Shown piece by piece: positions 8,601-19,814 of a stretch of DNA of 64,000 nucleotides. This DNA is from a beta proteobacterium AAP99. Lineage in GTDB: Bacteria > Pseudomonadota > Gammaproteobacteria > Burkholderiales > Burkholderiaceae_C. The stretch spans positions 1 through 64,000 of the forward strand of contig LJIA01000011.1 of the NCBI GenBank assembly GCA_001295775.1, in the 5' to 3' direction. The notes below the pieces were generated by a model. The model did no database searches and was not told the DNA's origin. It was given only the letters and a program-made list of their open reading frames with translations. The translations under genes were made by a program, and so were the position numbers. The stretch's first letter is position 1; each line of letters begins with the position of its first letter.

Positions 8601-9764
8601 GTGCCCCGGCACTGCCGCAGCCCGCTCAGCCAGGACCCACCCGACTTGACCGAAACCCGCCAGGACCCCGCCGACGCGAGTCAGCCCGCCGCGCAAGCCT
8701 CGGCAACGGCATCGGCGCCGCAGGCCGCGCGGGACGGCCTCGGGGCGCGCACCCCGGTTCTGCCGGACGCCTGCAACTACGGCATCGCCCTGCGCCTGCT
8801 GCTGGCCATCAATGCGGTCATGCTGGTCGCCACGCTGCCCGGCTCGCCCTCGCCGCAGGCCTGGATGGAAAGCTTCGTGGAGCGCGCCGCCGTGCTGGAG
8901 CCGGCTGCGCTCGCATCCATGCTGCTGTCCTGCAGCCTGCGCAAGCTCGCCGCGCGGGAGGCACGCTGGCTGCAATGGCTCACGCTCGCACTGATCGTGA
9001 CCTGCCCGGCCGTGCTGGCCCATGTGGTCGTGATGACGATGAGCCAGCGCGAGTTGTCCACCTGGGGCTTGCTCGGCGTGATCGTGAGCGCCCTGGCCCT
9101 GGGCGCCAGCGCAAGCCTTGCGCTGCAGTGGCGCAGCGCGCAGCGGCAGCCGGCGCTGGTGGCGGCGCGCGTCGCGGCTCTGTCTGCGCGCATCCGGCCG
9201 CACTTCTTCTTCAATGCACTCAATTCCACGCTGGGCGTGATCCGCAGCCAGCCGCGCGTGGCCGAGAGCATGATCGAGGATCTGGCCGAACTCTTCCGCG
9301 GACTGGCTACCGGCGATGCCGTGGTGCCTCTGGCGGATGAGGCCCTGCTCGCCCGCCGGTACCTGGCGGTGGAACAGCAGCGCCTGGGCGAGCGCCTGGT
9401 CGTGAACTGGCAGCAGGCACCGGGGCTGGACGACGCACTGGTGCCCCAGCTCACCTTGCAGCCGCTGGTGGAAAACGCGGTGCGCCACGGCGTGGAACCC
9501 GCGGCGCGCCCCGAACCCATTGACGTGAGTCTGCAGGCCGACGGGCGGGTGCTTGTGATCCGCGTGGAAAACGCCCTCCCCCCGGCGGACCAGACCGGCC
9601 CCGTGCATGCCGCGCCGCGCCCGGGCAGCCAGACTGCGCTTGCGAACATCCGGGAGCGGCTGATGCTGCTGCATGACCTCGAAGCCAGCCTCGACACTCG
9701 CGCCGTGCGCGGCCGCTTTGTGGCCGAGCTGCGCCTGCCGTTGGTTCGGCGCCGCGCTGCCTGA
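8601..9764 (+). CDS. LytS/AlgZ-type membrane sensor histidine kinase
   Basis: Membrane kinase that phosphorylates the LytTR regulator encoded 45 bases downstream. 387 residues from a GTG start. Four hydrophobic segments lie between about residues 55 and 175. The His_kinase domain follows, with RIRPHFFFNALNS (phospho-acceptor His201) and the ATPase N-box LQPLVENAVRHGVEP near 288-302. The family (YpdA, LytS, AlgZ) lacks a PAS domain and has this short kinase core. The GTG has no clear ribosome site, and a TTG 15 codons in is possible. The signal is unknown; AlgZ homologues act in alginate and pilus control. Confidence 0.88.
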   Translation: MPRHCRSPLSQDPPDLTETRQDPADASQPAAQASATASAPQAARDGLGARTPVLPDACNYGIALRLLLAINAVMLVATLPGSPSPQAWMESFVERAAVLEPAALASMLLSCSLRKLAAREARWLQWLTLALIVTCPAVLAHVVVMTMSQRELSTWGLLGVIVSALALGASASLALQWRSAQRQPALVAARVAALSARIRPHFFFNALNSTLGVIRSQPRVAESMIEDLAELFRGLATGDAVVPLADEALLARRYLAVEQQRLGERLVVNWQQAPGLDDALVPQLTLQPLVENAVRHGVEPAARPEPIDVSLQADGRVLVIRVENALPPADQTGPVHAAPRPGSQTALANIRERLMLLHDLEASLDTRAVRGRFVAELRLPLVRRRAA

Positions 9765-9809
9765 TGCCGGCGATGGCGCGGGCCAGCCTGCCTGTGTCAC
9801 GATTCGTAC

Positions 9810-10565
9810 ATGCTTGAACTGGTCATCGTGGACGACGAAGCGCTGGCGCGCATACGCATGCGCAACCTGCTGGCCGATCTGGCCCCCGAACTGCCGCACC
9901 GCGTGCTGGGCGAAGCGGGTTCCGCCGCGGAATTGCGCACGCTGCTCAGCACGCAGCACCCTCATGTGCTGCTGCTGGACGTGCAGATGCCCGGCGAGGA
10001 TGGCATGCACATCGCGGCGGACTTGAAGGCGCGAGCCGCCCGTGGCGAGCAGGTGCCGCATGTGATCTTCACCACCGCATTTGCCGAGCACGCGGTGGGC
10101 GCCTTCGAACTTGCTGCGGTGGACTACCTTGTCAAGCCGGTCAAGACCGCCCGTCTGCTCGAAGCCCTGCGCCGCGTGCCGGCCACCCCGGACAGCGAGC
10201 TGCCCAGCATCACCGTGGTGGAGCGTGGGCGCATCCTGCGCGTGCCGGTGACCGAGGTGCTCTATCTCAAGGCGGAGATGAAGTACGTCACCATCCGCAC
10301 GCGGGAGCGCGAATTCCTGAGCGAAGAGCCGCTGACCGCGCTGGAAGCCGAGTTTCCGGATCACTTTGTCCGCATCCACCGCAACGCGCTGGTCGCGCGC
10401 CACGCCATTGCCGGGATCGAGCGCGCTCGGCCTGGCAGTCTGCCCACGCCAGACGGCGAAGCCGACGGTGAACGCACCTGGCAGGTGCTGCTGCACGGCT
10501 GCGATGAGCGCCTGGATGTCAGCCGACGCCAGCTGGCGCAGGTCAAGGAATTCCTGCGCGCGTAG
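9810..10565 (+). CDS. LytTR-family response regulator (AlgR-like)
   Basis: DNA-binding partner of the preceding kinase. 251 residues: receiver domain about 1-120 with acidic pair DDE at 8-10, phospho-acceptor Asp57 (LLLDVQMPGEDG) and conserved Lys in DYLVKPVKT. A LytTR domain follows from about residue 137 (EVLYLKAEMKYVTIRT, DHFVRIHRNALV). A short hydrophilic insert (PGSLPTPDGEADGE) breaks the LytTR domain. In Pseudomonas hemC follows this pair; here yajC does. Confidence 0.92.
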   Translation: MLELVIVDDEALARIRMRNLLADLAPELPHRVLGEAGSAAELRTLLSTQHPHVLLLDVQMPGEDGMHIAADLKARAARGEQVPHVIFTTAFAEHAVGAFELAAVDYLVKPVKTARLLEALRRVPATPDSELPSITVVERGRILRVPVTEVLYLKAEMKYVTIRTREREFLSEEPLTALEAEFPDHFVRIHRNALVARHAIAGIERARPGSLPTPDGEADGERTWQVLLHGCDERLDVSRRQLAQVKEFLRA

Positions 10566-10940
10566 ACCACCGCCGCTCCGGGCAGCGGCGCGCCCGTGAG
10601 CTCGGGGTCTCACCGTTCGGCTGCAAAACCCGACCGCCGGGCAGCGCCTGTCGCGAATCGGCCTGCGCCATTGCCGCCGCGCACTTGAAAGCCCGCGCCC
10701 CGCGCCCATGTGCCGTGCACCCCGTCGCGACCTGCTGCAGGCGGATTCGGCCAGCCGACCCACTGAAGGTGATGAATACGCACCGGGACGGGTGATAGAC
10801 CCGACGCAGCAGGCTGGCCCACCATCGGGTTGTCCCGCCCGGGGGCGGAACCGGGTCGCGCGCCTATACTTTTGGGTTTGTCCGAAACGGGTTTGGTCTT
10901 TGCCGACCCGCCGATTTTCTCTGCCTAGGAGCCTTCAGCA
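10566..10940 (+). other. intergenic region with possible yajC promoter
   Basis: 375 bases with no gene. CGCCGCT (10571-10577) and AGCGGCG (10584-10590) form a hairpin just after the regulator stop, without a T run. TATACT at 10865-10870, about 70 bases before yajC, is a good -10 box but no matching -35 is seen. Confidence 0.4.
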
Positions 10941-11282
10941 GTGTTCATCTCGAATGCCTACGCCCAAGCCGCGGCCGCCACCCCTCCTTCCGCCATGGGT
11001 CAGCTGGCCAGCTTCCTGCCCATCATCCTGATGTTCGTGATCTTCTGGTTCCTGCTGATCCGCCCGCAGATGAAGCGCCAGAAGGAACATCGCGCCCTGC
11101 TCGAAGCCCTCAAGAAGGGCGACGAAGTCGTCACCGCCGGCGGCATCGTCGGTGAAGTCACCGCGGTCAAGGACCAGTACGTGTCCGTGTCCGTGAACCA
11201 GGGCGACACCACGGTCGAAATGCTGCTTCAGAAGCAGGCCGTGCAGACCGTGCTGCCCAAGGGCACGATCAAGGCCCTGTAA
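10941..11282 (+). CDS. yajC: preprotein translocase subunit YajC
   Basis: Small inner-membrane partner of SecDF that assists SecYEG. 113 residues with one membrane helix (about 22-42, ASFLPIILMFVIFWFLLIRP) directly followed by the family motif QMKRQKEHR, then a conserved soluble part with GDEVVTAGGIVGEV. GTG start with AGGAG 10 bases upstream. First gene of the yajC-secD-secF unit. Confidence 0.97.
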   Translation: MFISNAYAQAAAATPPSAMGQLASFLPIILMFVIFWFLLIRPQMKRQKEHRALLEALKKGDEVVTAGGIVGEVTAVKDQYVSVSVNQGDTTVEMLLQKQAVQTVLPKGTIKAL

Positions 11283-11289
11283 GACCCGC

Positions 11290-11320
11290 GGCCGGCCCCA
11301 AGCACACTTACGGGCCGGCC
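11290..11320 (+). other. hairpin between yajC and secD
   Basis: GGCCGGCCC (11290-11298) and GGGCCGGCC (11312-11320) pair perfectly around a 13-base loop, just after the yajC stop. No T run follows, so it may be an mRNA processing or stability element, or a weak terminator setting the yajC to secDF ratio. Confidence 0.5.
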
Positions 11321-11447
11321 ACTGAAGGCGCACCGCTCGAACACCATGTTCCGCGTCTGCCCCGCTACACCCCGCTCCTGTCGCGTTCCCCCTGCTGCGT
11401 GCCCCTGAGGGCGCTGCCAGCCCAGCCCTACCGGAACCTCTCCGACC

Positions 11448-13307
11448 ATGAACCGATACCCCCTCTGGAAGTACATCACCGTGATCGTCGTGGTCGCGCT
11501 GGGCTTCCTCTATTCGCTGCCGAACCTGTTCGGCGAGCAGCCTGCCGTGCAGGTCAGCTCCGCGCGCCCCACCGTGAAGGTCGACCCGGCGGCGCTGACC
11601 CGCGTCGAGGAGATCCTGACCACGGCCAAGATCCAGCACCGCGGCATGAGCTTCGACGGCGGCAACAGCCCCTCGGTGCGCGCCCGATTCGCGGACGTCG
11701 AGACCCAGAAGCTGGCCAAGGAAACGATCGAGTCCGCGCTGAATCCGGACAAGAACGCGCCGAACTACATCGTCGCGCTGAATCTGGTGCCCGCCTCGCC
11801 CTCCTGGCTCACCAGCATCCGCGCCCTGCCCATGTACCTGGGTCTGGACCTGCGCGGCGGCGTGCACTTCCTGCTGCAGGTGGACATGAAGGCCGCCGTG
11901 GCCAAGCGCATCGAGACGGTGCAGACCGACATCCGCACCACCCTGCGGGACAAGAACATCCGCGGCGGCAGCACCAGCCGCGTGGGTGACACGGTGGAAG
12001 TGCGCTTCACGGAGGCCGAGCAGGCCGAGCGCGCCCGCAACGCCCTGAGCGATGCCATCCAGGAATTCAACTTCACCACCGTGGCTGACGGCAGCAACAT
12101 CGTCGTGCGCGCCACGCTCAAGCCGGAATCGCTGCGCACCATCCAGGACAGCGCGATTGCCCAGAACATCTCCACCTTGAACAACCGCGTGAACGAGCTG
12201 GGCGTGGCTGAGCCTGTCATCCAGCAGCAGGGGGCAGACCGCATCGTGGTGCAACTGCCCGGCGTGCAGGATGTGGCCCGCGCCAAGAACATCATCGGCC
12301 GCACCGCCACACTCGAATTCCGCATGAATGCGGAGCCCAACGACGTGCTGTCCGACACCTTCCCGGAGCGCGGACGCCCGGTGAACGTCAAGCGCCAGAT
12401 CCTCGTGACTGGCGACAACCTGTCGGACGCGCAACCCGGCTTCGACTCCCAGACCCAGCAGCCTAGCGTGAACCTGGTGCTGGACGCCAAGGGCGGCCGG
12501 ATCATGCGGGACACGACGCGGGACAACATCGGCAAGCAGATGGCCATCATCCTGTTCGAAAAGGGCAGGGGCGAGATCATCAGCAACGCCACGATCCGCG
12601 GCGAGTTCGGCAACCGCTTCCAGATCTCAGGGGCCATGAACACCCAGGAGGCCAACGATCTGGCGCTGCTGCTGCGCGCCGGCTCGCTGGCTGCGCCGAT
12701 GGAGATCGTCGAGGAGCGCACGGTAGGTGCGAGCCTGGGCAAGGAGAACATCGAGGCCGGCTTCAAGTCCATGCTCTGGGGCTTCATCGCCATCAGCATC
12801 TTCATGGTCGTCTACTACGCGCTGATGGGCCTGTTCTCGGTGCTGGCCCTGGCCGCCAACGTGATGCTGCTGATCGCCCTGCTGTCGGTGATACAGGCCA
12901 CGCTGACCTTGCCAGGTATCGCGGCCATTGCGCTCACCCTGGGCATGGCGATCGACGCCAACGTGCTGATCAACGAACGCATCCGAGAGGAACTGCGCGC
13001 CGGCCGCTCGGCGGCCCAGGCGCTCTCCGAAGGCTTCGACAAGGCCTGGGCGACGATCCTGGACTCCAACATCACCACGCTTATTGCGGGCGTGGCCCTG
13101 TTTGCCTTCGGCTCAGGCCCGATCCGCGGTTTTGCCGTGGTGCACTGCCTCGGCATCCTGACCAGCATGTTCTCCGCCGTGATGGTGGCGCGCGCGCTGA
13201 CCATGTTCTGGTACGGCCGCGAGAAGAAGGTCAAGAGCATCTCGATCGGCCAGATCTGGCGGCCCGAGGACGCGACCAAGAACAACAAGACCGAAGCGAA
13301 GGTCTGA
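11448..13307 (+). CDS. secD: protein translocase subunit SecD
   Basis: Proton-driven component of the SecDF complex that pulls proteins out on the periplasmic side. 619 residues. N-terminal membrane helix about 7-24, the SecD/MMPL signature LGLDLRGGVHFLLQVD near 126-141, a periplasmic P1 region with VNELGVAEPVIQQQGADRI, and five helices in the last 180 residues including LGMAIDANVLINERIREEL with the conserved Asp of the proton path. 10 bases upstream of secF. Confidence 0.98.
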   Translation: MNRYPLWKYITVIVVVALGFLYSLPNLFGEQPAVQVSSARPTVKVDPAALTRVEEILTTAKIQHRGMSFDGGNSPSVRARFADVETQKLAKETIESALNPDKNAPNYIVALNLVPASPSWLTSIRALPMYLGLDLRGGVHFLLQVDMKAAVAKRIETVQTDIRTTLRDKNIRGGSTSRVGDTVEVRFTEAEQAERARNALSDAIQEFNFTTVADGSNIVVRATLKPESLRTIQDSAIAQNISTLNNRVNELGVAEPVIQQQGADRIVVQLPGVQDVARAKNIIGRTATLEFRMNAEPNDVLSDTFPERGRPVNVKRQILVTGDNLSDAQPGFDSQTQQPSVNLVLDAKGGRIMRDTTRDNIGKQMAIILFEKGRGEIISNATIRGEFGNRFQISGAMNTQEANDLALLLRAGSLAAPMEIVEERTVGASLGKENIEAGFKSMLWGFIAISIFMVVYYALMGLFSVLALAANVMLLIALLSVIQATLTLPGIAAIALTLGMAIDANVLINERIREELRAGRSAAQALSEGFDKAWATILDSNITTLIAGVALFAFGSGPIRGFAVVHCLGILTSMFSAVMVARALTMFWYGREKKVKSISIGQIWRPEDATKNNKTEAKV

Positions 13308-13317
13308 GGAGAACGCC

Positions 13318-14355
13318 ATGGAACTGTTCCGTATCAAGCGCGACATCCCCTTCATGCGCCACGCGCTGGCGTTCAACATCTTCAGCTTCATCACCTTTGC
13401 GCTTGCGGTGTTCTTCCTGTGGAGCAAGGGCCTGAACCTGTCCATCGAGTTCACGGGCGGTGCCGTGGTCGAGGCACGCTACGAGCAGGCGGCCAATGTG
13501 GAAGGCATCCGCAAGGCCATGGAAGCGCAGGGCGTGGGCGAGCCGCTCGTCACGCTGTTCGGCAGCTCGCGCGACGTGCTGATTCGCCTGTCGGCGCGCG
13601 ACATGCAGAAGGACGCCTTCTCCCGCATCAAGGAGAACGGCGTGCGCACGATCGATGCCGACCGCATCGTCGAGAACGTGCTGCGCGCCGGCGGTCAGCT
13701 GGTCAAGGAGCCTGTCACCCAGGCCGACGGCACGGTGGTGCAGAAGGAGAAGGTGCAGCGCGTCGAACTCATCAGCGGCCAGGTCGGCAAGGAGCTCTAT
13801 GAGGCCGGGGCGCTGGCGCTGCTGGTGGTCTGCATCGGCATCATGATCTACCTGGCCTTCCGCTTCGAGTGGAAGTTCGCCGTGGCGGCCATCATCGCCA
13901 ACCTGCACGACGTGATCATCATCCTGGGCGTGTTCGCCTTCTTCCAGTGGGAGTTCTCGCTCGCAGTGCTTGCGGCGGTGCTCGCGGTGCTGGGCTACTC
14001 CGTGAACGAATCCGTGATCATCGCAGACCGGATCCGCGAGAACTTCCGCAAGATGCGCAAGGCCAGCGTGACCGAGGTGATCGACAACGCGATCACCAGC
14101 ACCATCAGCCGCACCATCATCACCCACGGCACCACCGAGACCATGGTGATCTTCATGCTGCTGTTCGGCGGCCCGGTGCTGCACTACTTCGCCGTGGCGC
14201 TGACCATCGGCATCGTGTTCGGCATCTATTCTTCCGTGCTCGTGATGGCCCCGATCACCAAGTGGCTGGGCATCAGCCGCGAGGATCTGATCAAGCCCAT
14301 CAAGAAGGAAGGCGAAGACCAGCCCGAGCTGGAGTTCCCCGAGCCGCGGCCGTAG
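13318..14355 (+). CDS. secF: protein translocase subunit SecF
   Basis: Partner of SecD. 345 residues with one N-terminal helix (about 18-40), IEFTGGAVVEARYEQ (the SecF equivalent of the SecD LDLRGG block), a periplasmic loop and five C-terminal helices with VLGYSVNESVIIADRIREN and SRTIITHGTTETMVIFML. A GAGGAG ribosome site overlaps the secD stop, so translation is likely coupled. Confidence 0.98.
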   Translation: MELFRIKRDIPFMRHALAFNIFSFITFALAVFFLWSKGLNLSIEFTGGAVVEARYEQAANVEGIRKAMEAQGVGEPLVTLFGSSRDVLIRLSARDMQKDAFSRIKENGVRTIDADRIVENVLRAGGQLVKEPVTQADGTVVQKEKVQRVELISGQVGKELYEAGALALLVVCIGIMIYLAFRFEWKFAVAAIIANLHDVIIILGVFAFFQWEFSLAVLAAVLAVLGYSVNESVIIADRIRENFRKMRKASVTEVIDNAITSTISRTIITHGTTETMVIFMLLFGGPVLHYFAVALTIGIVFGIYSSVLVMAPITKWLGISREDLIKPIKKEGEDQPELEFPEPRP

Positions 14356-14375
14356 GCACGGAGCGCATCAAGAAG

Positions 14376-14402
14376 GCCGCCCCACCGTGGGCGGCTTTTT
14401 TT
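14376..14402 (+). terminator. terminator of yajC-secD-secF
   Basis: GCCGCCC (14376-14382) pairs with GGGCGGC (14389-14395) and is followed by seven T. Confidence 0.9.
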
Positions 14403-14454
14403 CTGCCCGCGCTTTCGGGACAATCCAGCCGAACAACACCTCGGGAGGGTGGAC

Positions 14455-15117
14455 ATGAAGGTTCTGGTCTGGGACTGGCCGACACGGCTGTTTCACTGGC
14501 TGCTGGCGATCTGCGTGGTCGGATCGATCGTCAGCGTGAAGATCGGCGGCAATGCCATGAACTGGCACTTCCGCTTTGGCTACTGCGTGCTGGGGCTGGT
14601 GCTGTTTCGCATCCTCTGGGGTTTTTCAGGTAGCCGTTATGCACGCTTTGCGAGCTTTCCGCCCTCACCGATGCGGGCGCTGGCCTACCTGCGCGGCAAG
14701 GTCAGCGAGACCCTGGGCCACAACCCGATCGGTGCGTTCTCGGTCTACGCCCTGCTGCTGCTCTTTGGCGGACAGGCCGTGGGCGGGCTGTTTGCCAATG
14801 ACGACATCGCCTTCGAGGGACCGCTGGCCAGGTTCGTGTCCAGCGAGACCGTGAGCCTGATCACGCGCCTGCACAAGCTCAATGAATGGGTGCTGTACGG
14901 GCTGGTGGCGCTGCACCTGGCTGCGATTCTGTACTACCGCTTCGCGCAGAAGAATGATCTGGTCGGCCCGATGATCACGGGCACCAAGCCCGGTGCCGCT
15001 TCAGACGGGGCTGAGTGGAGCGCGGGCCGCTCCGTGCTGGCGCTTGTGCTGGCGGCGGCGGCGGCAGGCGCTGTCTGGTGGATCGTCAATCTCGGCAAGA
15101 GTGTTCAGACCTTCTAG
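14455..15117 (+). CDS. di-haem cytochrome b561-like membrane protein
   Basis: Inner-membrane b-type cytochrome that passes electrons between quinol and a partner such as a c-type cytochrome. 220 residues from the ATG at 14455, chosen over a GTG six bases upstream because GGGAGG lies at proper spacing. Four main helices carry haem-ligand type histidines: RLFHWLLAI, MNWHFRFGY, RLHKLNEWVLYGLVALHL. A fifth hydrophobic stretch lies at the C-terminus. The c'-type cytochrome gene at 15353 on the other strand is a possible redox partner. Confidence 0.88.
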   Translation: MKVLVWDWPTRLFHWLLAICVVGSIVSVKIGGNAMNWHFRFGYCVLGLVLFRILWGFSGSRYARFASFPPSPMRALAYLRGKVSETLGHNPIGAFSVYALLLLFGGQAVGGLFANDDIAFEGPLARFVSSETVSLITRLHKLNEWVLYGLVALHLAAILYYRFAQKNDLVGPMITGTKPGAASDGAEWSAGRSVLALVLAAAAAGAVWWIVNLGKSVQTF

Positions 15118-15132
15118 GCGCTGGCAGCAGGT

Positions 15133-15284
15133 GCTTTCCGCTTGTCCAGAGCCATTCTTCAGGCACTTTGCCCTGAAGAGGCGCATGAAGTGGACATCTG
15201 GCGAGTCGCCCGGAACCCGATTGAGCATTCAAGCGGCTTTCCAGACCAAAATGCCTGAAAAGCCTTGTGAGACAAGCGGAAAGC
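15133..15284. repeat. dispersed inverted repeat, copy A (two-armed)
   Basis: Begins GCTTTCCGCTTGTC and ends with its exact reverse complement GACAAGCGGAAAGC. The two arms of about 55 bases are imperfect inverted copies (shared core TTTTCAGGCA-TTT-G), with GTGGACATCTGG near the middle. It lies between converging genes. Related copies are at 26689, 38570 and 47038. Confidence 0.8.
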
Positions 15285-15306
15285 CGATCTGAACCCCAGA
15301 AAGCAA

Positions 15307-15328
15307 AAGGCCCGCGAAAGCGGGCCTT
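15307..15328 (-). terminator. terminator of cytochrome c' gene
   Basis: AAGGCCCGC (15307-15315), GAAA loop, GCGGGCCTT (15320-15328); read leftward it runs into TTGCTTTC. It lies 25 bases past the cytochrome stop. Confidence 0.85.
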
Positions 15329-15352
15329 GTTGCATCTGGCGAGAGGATGCGC

Positions 15353-15802
15353 TTACTTGCCGCGGAAGTCGTCGTGGCAGGCCTTGCAGCTTGCGCCCAC
15401 GTTGCCGAACGCGCCGCGCAGATCTTCGACCTTGCCAGTCTTGGACGCGGCCACCAGCTTGGCGGCGGCGTCCTGCAGGCCGTCCTGCGCCTTCTTGAAC
15501 TTGTCGCCTTCCTTCCAGATGGCGGGCAGGGCCTTGGGGCTGTCCGTGCCGGCCCCGAAGGCCGTCCAGGGGAGGCCCGCCATCATCGCGATGATCTCGG
15601 CATTGCGCTGCACTTCAGCAGCGTTGTAGGGACGGTCGCCGCGCACCACGGCGTTCAAGCCGCCCATGCTGCGACCCATGACGGTGAATACGGACTGGCG
15701 GTACTTCACGGCGTCTTCGGGCTTGGCGAATTGCGCGTGGCTGGTGGGGCTCACCAGCAGCACAGCGGCGGCCACAGCGACCAGAACGATGGGACGAAGC
15801 AT
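15353..15802 (-). CDS. periplasmic cytochrome c (class II, c'/c-556 type)
   Basis: Exported haem protein. The ATG at 15802 has a GAGG ribosome site 7 bases upstream and gives a clean signal peptide (MLRPIVLVAVAAAVLLV to about residue 24, cleaved near SHAQ); a GTG 12 bases earlier is less likely. The mature four-helix protein of about 125 residues carries the haem site CKACH near its C-terminus, the hallmark of class II cytochromes c. Role may be electron transfer or NO binding; sequence does not decide. A Crp-like site lies about 100 bases upstream. Confidence 0.93.
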   Translation of the reverse strand: MLRPIVLVAVAAAVLLVSPTSHAQFAKPEDAVKYRQSVFTVMGRSMGGLNAVVRGDRPYNAAEVQRNAEIIAMMAGLPWTAFGAGTDSPKALPAIWKEGDKFKKAQDGLQDAAAKLVAASKTGKVEDLRGAFGNVGASCKACHDDFRGK

Positions 15803-15899
15803 GGAGGACCTCACTTGGGGTTAGGGAAAACGCGTGGAAAAAGCCACGGGCGGAGTATGGCCAATCTGATGCGGTTCGCGCAATGCCGATCTGGCGTGC

Positions 15900-15915
15900 C
15901 GTGACTTTGGTTACA
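15900..15915. promoter_or_regulatory. possible Crp/Fnr-type site upstream of cytochrome c'
   Basis: CGTGA-CTTTGG-TTACA matches 8 of 10 positions of the TGTGA-N6-TCACA half-sites. It lies in the 145-base gap between the acetyltransferase and cytochrome c' genes. Compare the perfect site at 27117. Confidence 0.35.
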
Positions 15916-15947
15916 CCCGCGCCGGCCGCGCCCTGCCCGTCAGGCCG

Positions 15948-18545
<2,598 letters not shown>

Positions 18546-18557
18546 AGCCGCGGCGCC

Positions 18558-19802
18558 ATGGCGGCCGAGCCAACCCCGCTGCCACCGGCAAAGCGCAGCC
18601 GCGCCGAGATCATTGATGCGCTGCGCGTCTGGGCGCTGTTGGGCGTATTCGTCGTGAACTTCGTGTCCTATCCGGGCACGCCGATGAGCACGCCGCTGGG
18701 CCAGCCGGTGCCGGCGGACTCCGGCCTTGCGCTGGCCATCCACAGCCTGATTGCCGCGCTGTTCCAGGGCAAGTCCTATCCGCTGCTGATGTTCCTGTTC
18801 GGCTACAGCTTCGCGCTGTCGATGCGAACGATCCGCAGCACGGATTCCATGGACGCCGCCCTGGCCCACCGCAAGGGGCGCATGCTTGTGCTGCTGGGCA
18901 TGGGCATCGTTCACGGCCTGTTCGTGTACATGGGTGACATTCTGACCTCGTACGCCATCTGCGGGCTGATCCTGCTGCGATGGGGCCGCCGGTCAATGAC
19001 CTCGCTGCTGCGCGTCTTCAAGATCGTGCTGGTGGTTTGGCTCGTCTCCTACGTGCTGATCAATCTGGCTGCAGCCGGATACACCTACTCGCAGCTGGAC
19101 GAACCCCTCGTCTCTCCGGACCCGGCATCGACATTCCGTGGCGTGACAGACTGGCTCATGTTCATGCGCCTGAACGCTGGCGCGTACGCGGGCAACACGG
19201 TGCTCATGCTGCTGTTCTTCCTGCCCGAACTGCTCGCACTCTGCCTGGCCGGCTTCATCTGCGGCCGCCTGCGAGTGCTCGAGCAGCCGCAGCGCTGGAC
19301 GCGCCTGCTTGAGCGGGCGCGCTTCTGGGGGCTTCTGATCGGCATTCCGCTCGGTCTGACCTATGGCGCGCTGGCCTGGCACGTTCTAGGTTCGCGTCCG
19401 ATCTTCGAGGCGCTGCTGCTCGGCATGGGCACATTGACCGGGCCACCCCTTCTTGCCGGCCTGATGGCTGCGATTGCGCTGGCCTGGCCGCACGGCGGCT
19501 GGCCGCGACTGCGCGCGCTGGCACCCGCCGGCCGTAACACCTTGAGCATGTATCTGGGCCTGAGCCTGTTGATGGCGCTTCTGCTCTCTGGTGCGGGGCT
19601 CGGCTGGGGCCAGAGGCTGGACAGCAGCGGGCTGTTCGGCCTCGCGCTGCTGCTGTATGCGCTGGCGCTGTGCTGGGCCTGGGCAAGTGCGCATCGGGAT
19701 CAATCCGGCCCGTTTGAACGCCTGATCAATGCGGCCAGCCGCAGTCTCGATGCACGGCGCCAGGCCAAGCTTGAGCGAAGCTCGGCGCCGGCTTCGCAGT
19801 AG
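18558..19802 (+). CDS. DUF418-family multi-pass membrane protein (YeiB-like)
   Basis: 414 residues with about ten hydrophobic helices. The opening RAEIIDALRVWALLGVFVVN and the block GKSYPLLMFLFGYSFALSM are typical of YeiB/DUF418 proteins, and the C-terminal DUF418 part shows APAGRNTLSMYLGLSLLMAL. Function is unknown; the family is distantly related to membrane acyltransferases. It starts 12 bases after the GST-like gene, so it is probably co-transcribed. Confidence 0.85.
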   Translation: MAAEPTPLPPAKRSRAEIIDALRVWALLGVFVVNFVSYPGTPMSTPLGQPVPADSGLALAIHSLIAALFQGKSYPLLMFLFGYSFALSMRTIRSTDSMDAALAHRKGRMLVLLGMGIVHGLFVYMGDILTSYAICGLILLRWGRRSMTSLLRVFKIVLVVWLVSYVLINLAAAGYTYSQLDEPLVSPDPASTFRGVTDWLMFMRLNAGAYAGNTVLMLLFFLPELLALCLAGFICGRLRVLEQPQRWTRLLERARFWGLLIGIPLGLTYGALAWHVLGSRPIFEALLLGMGTLTGPPLLAGLMAAIALAWPHGGWPRLRALAPAGRNTLSMYLGLSLLMALLLSGAGLGWGQRLDSSGLFGLALLLYALALCWAWASAHRDQSGPFERLINAASRSLDARRQAKLERSSAPASQ

Positions 19803-19814
19803 GTTTCCAGCCGT

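Noticed and set aside
8562-10763. Very long open frame (733 codons) opposite the kinase/regulator genes
   Set aside because: An antisense frame kept open by high-GC third positions; protein is Gln/His/Arg/Gly-rich nonsense, while the plus-strand genes have clear domains.
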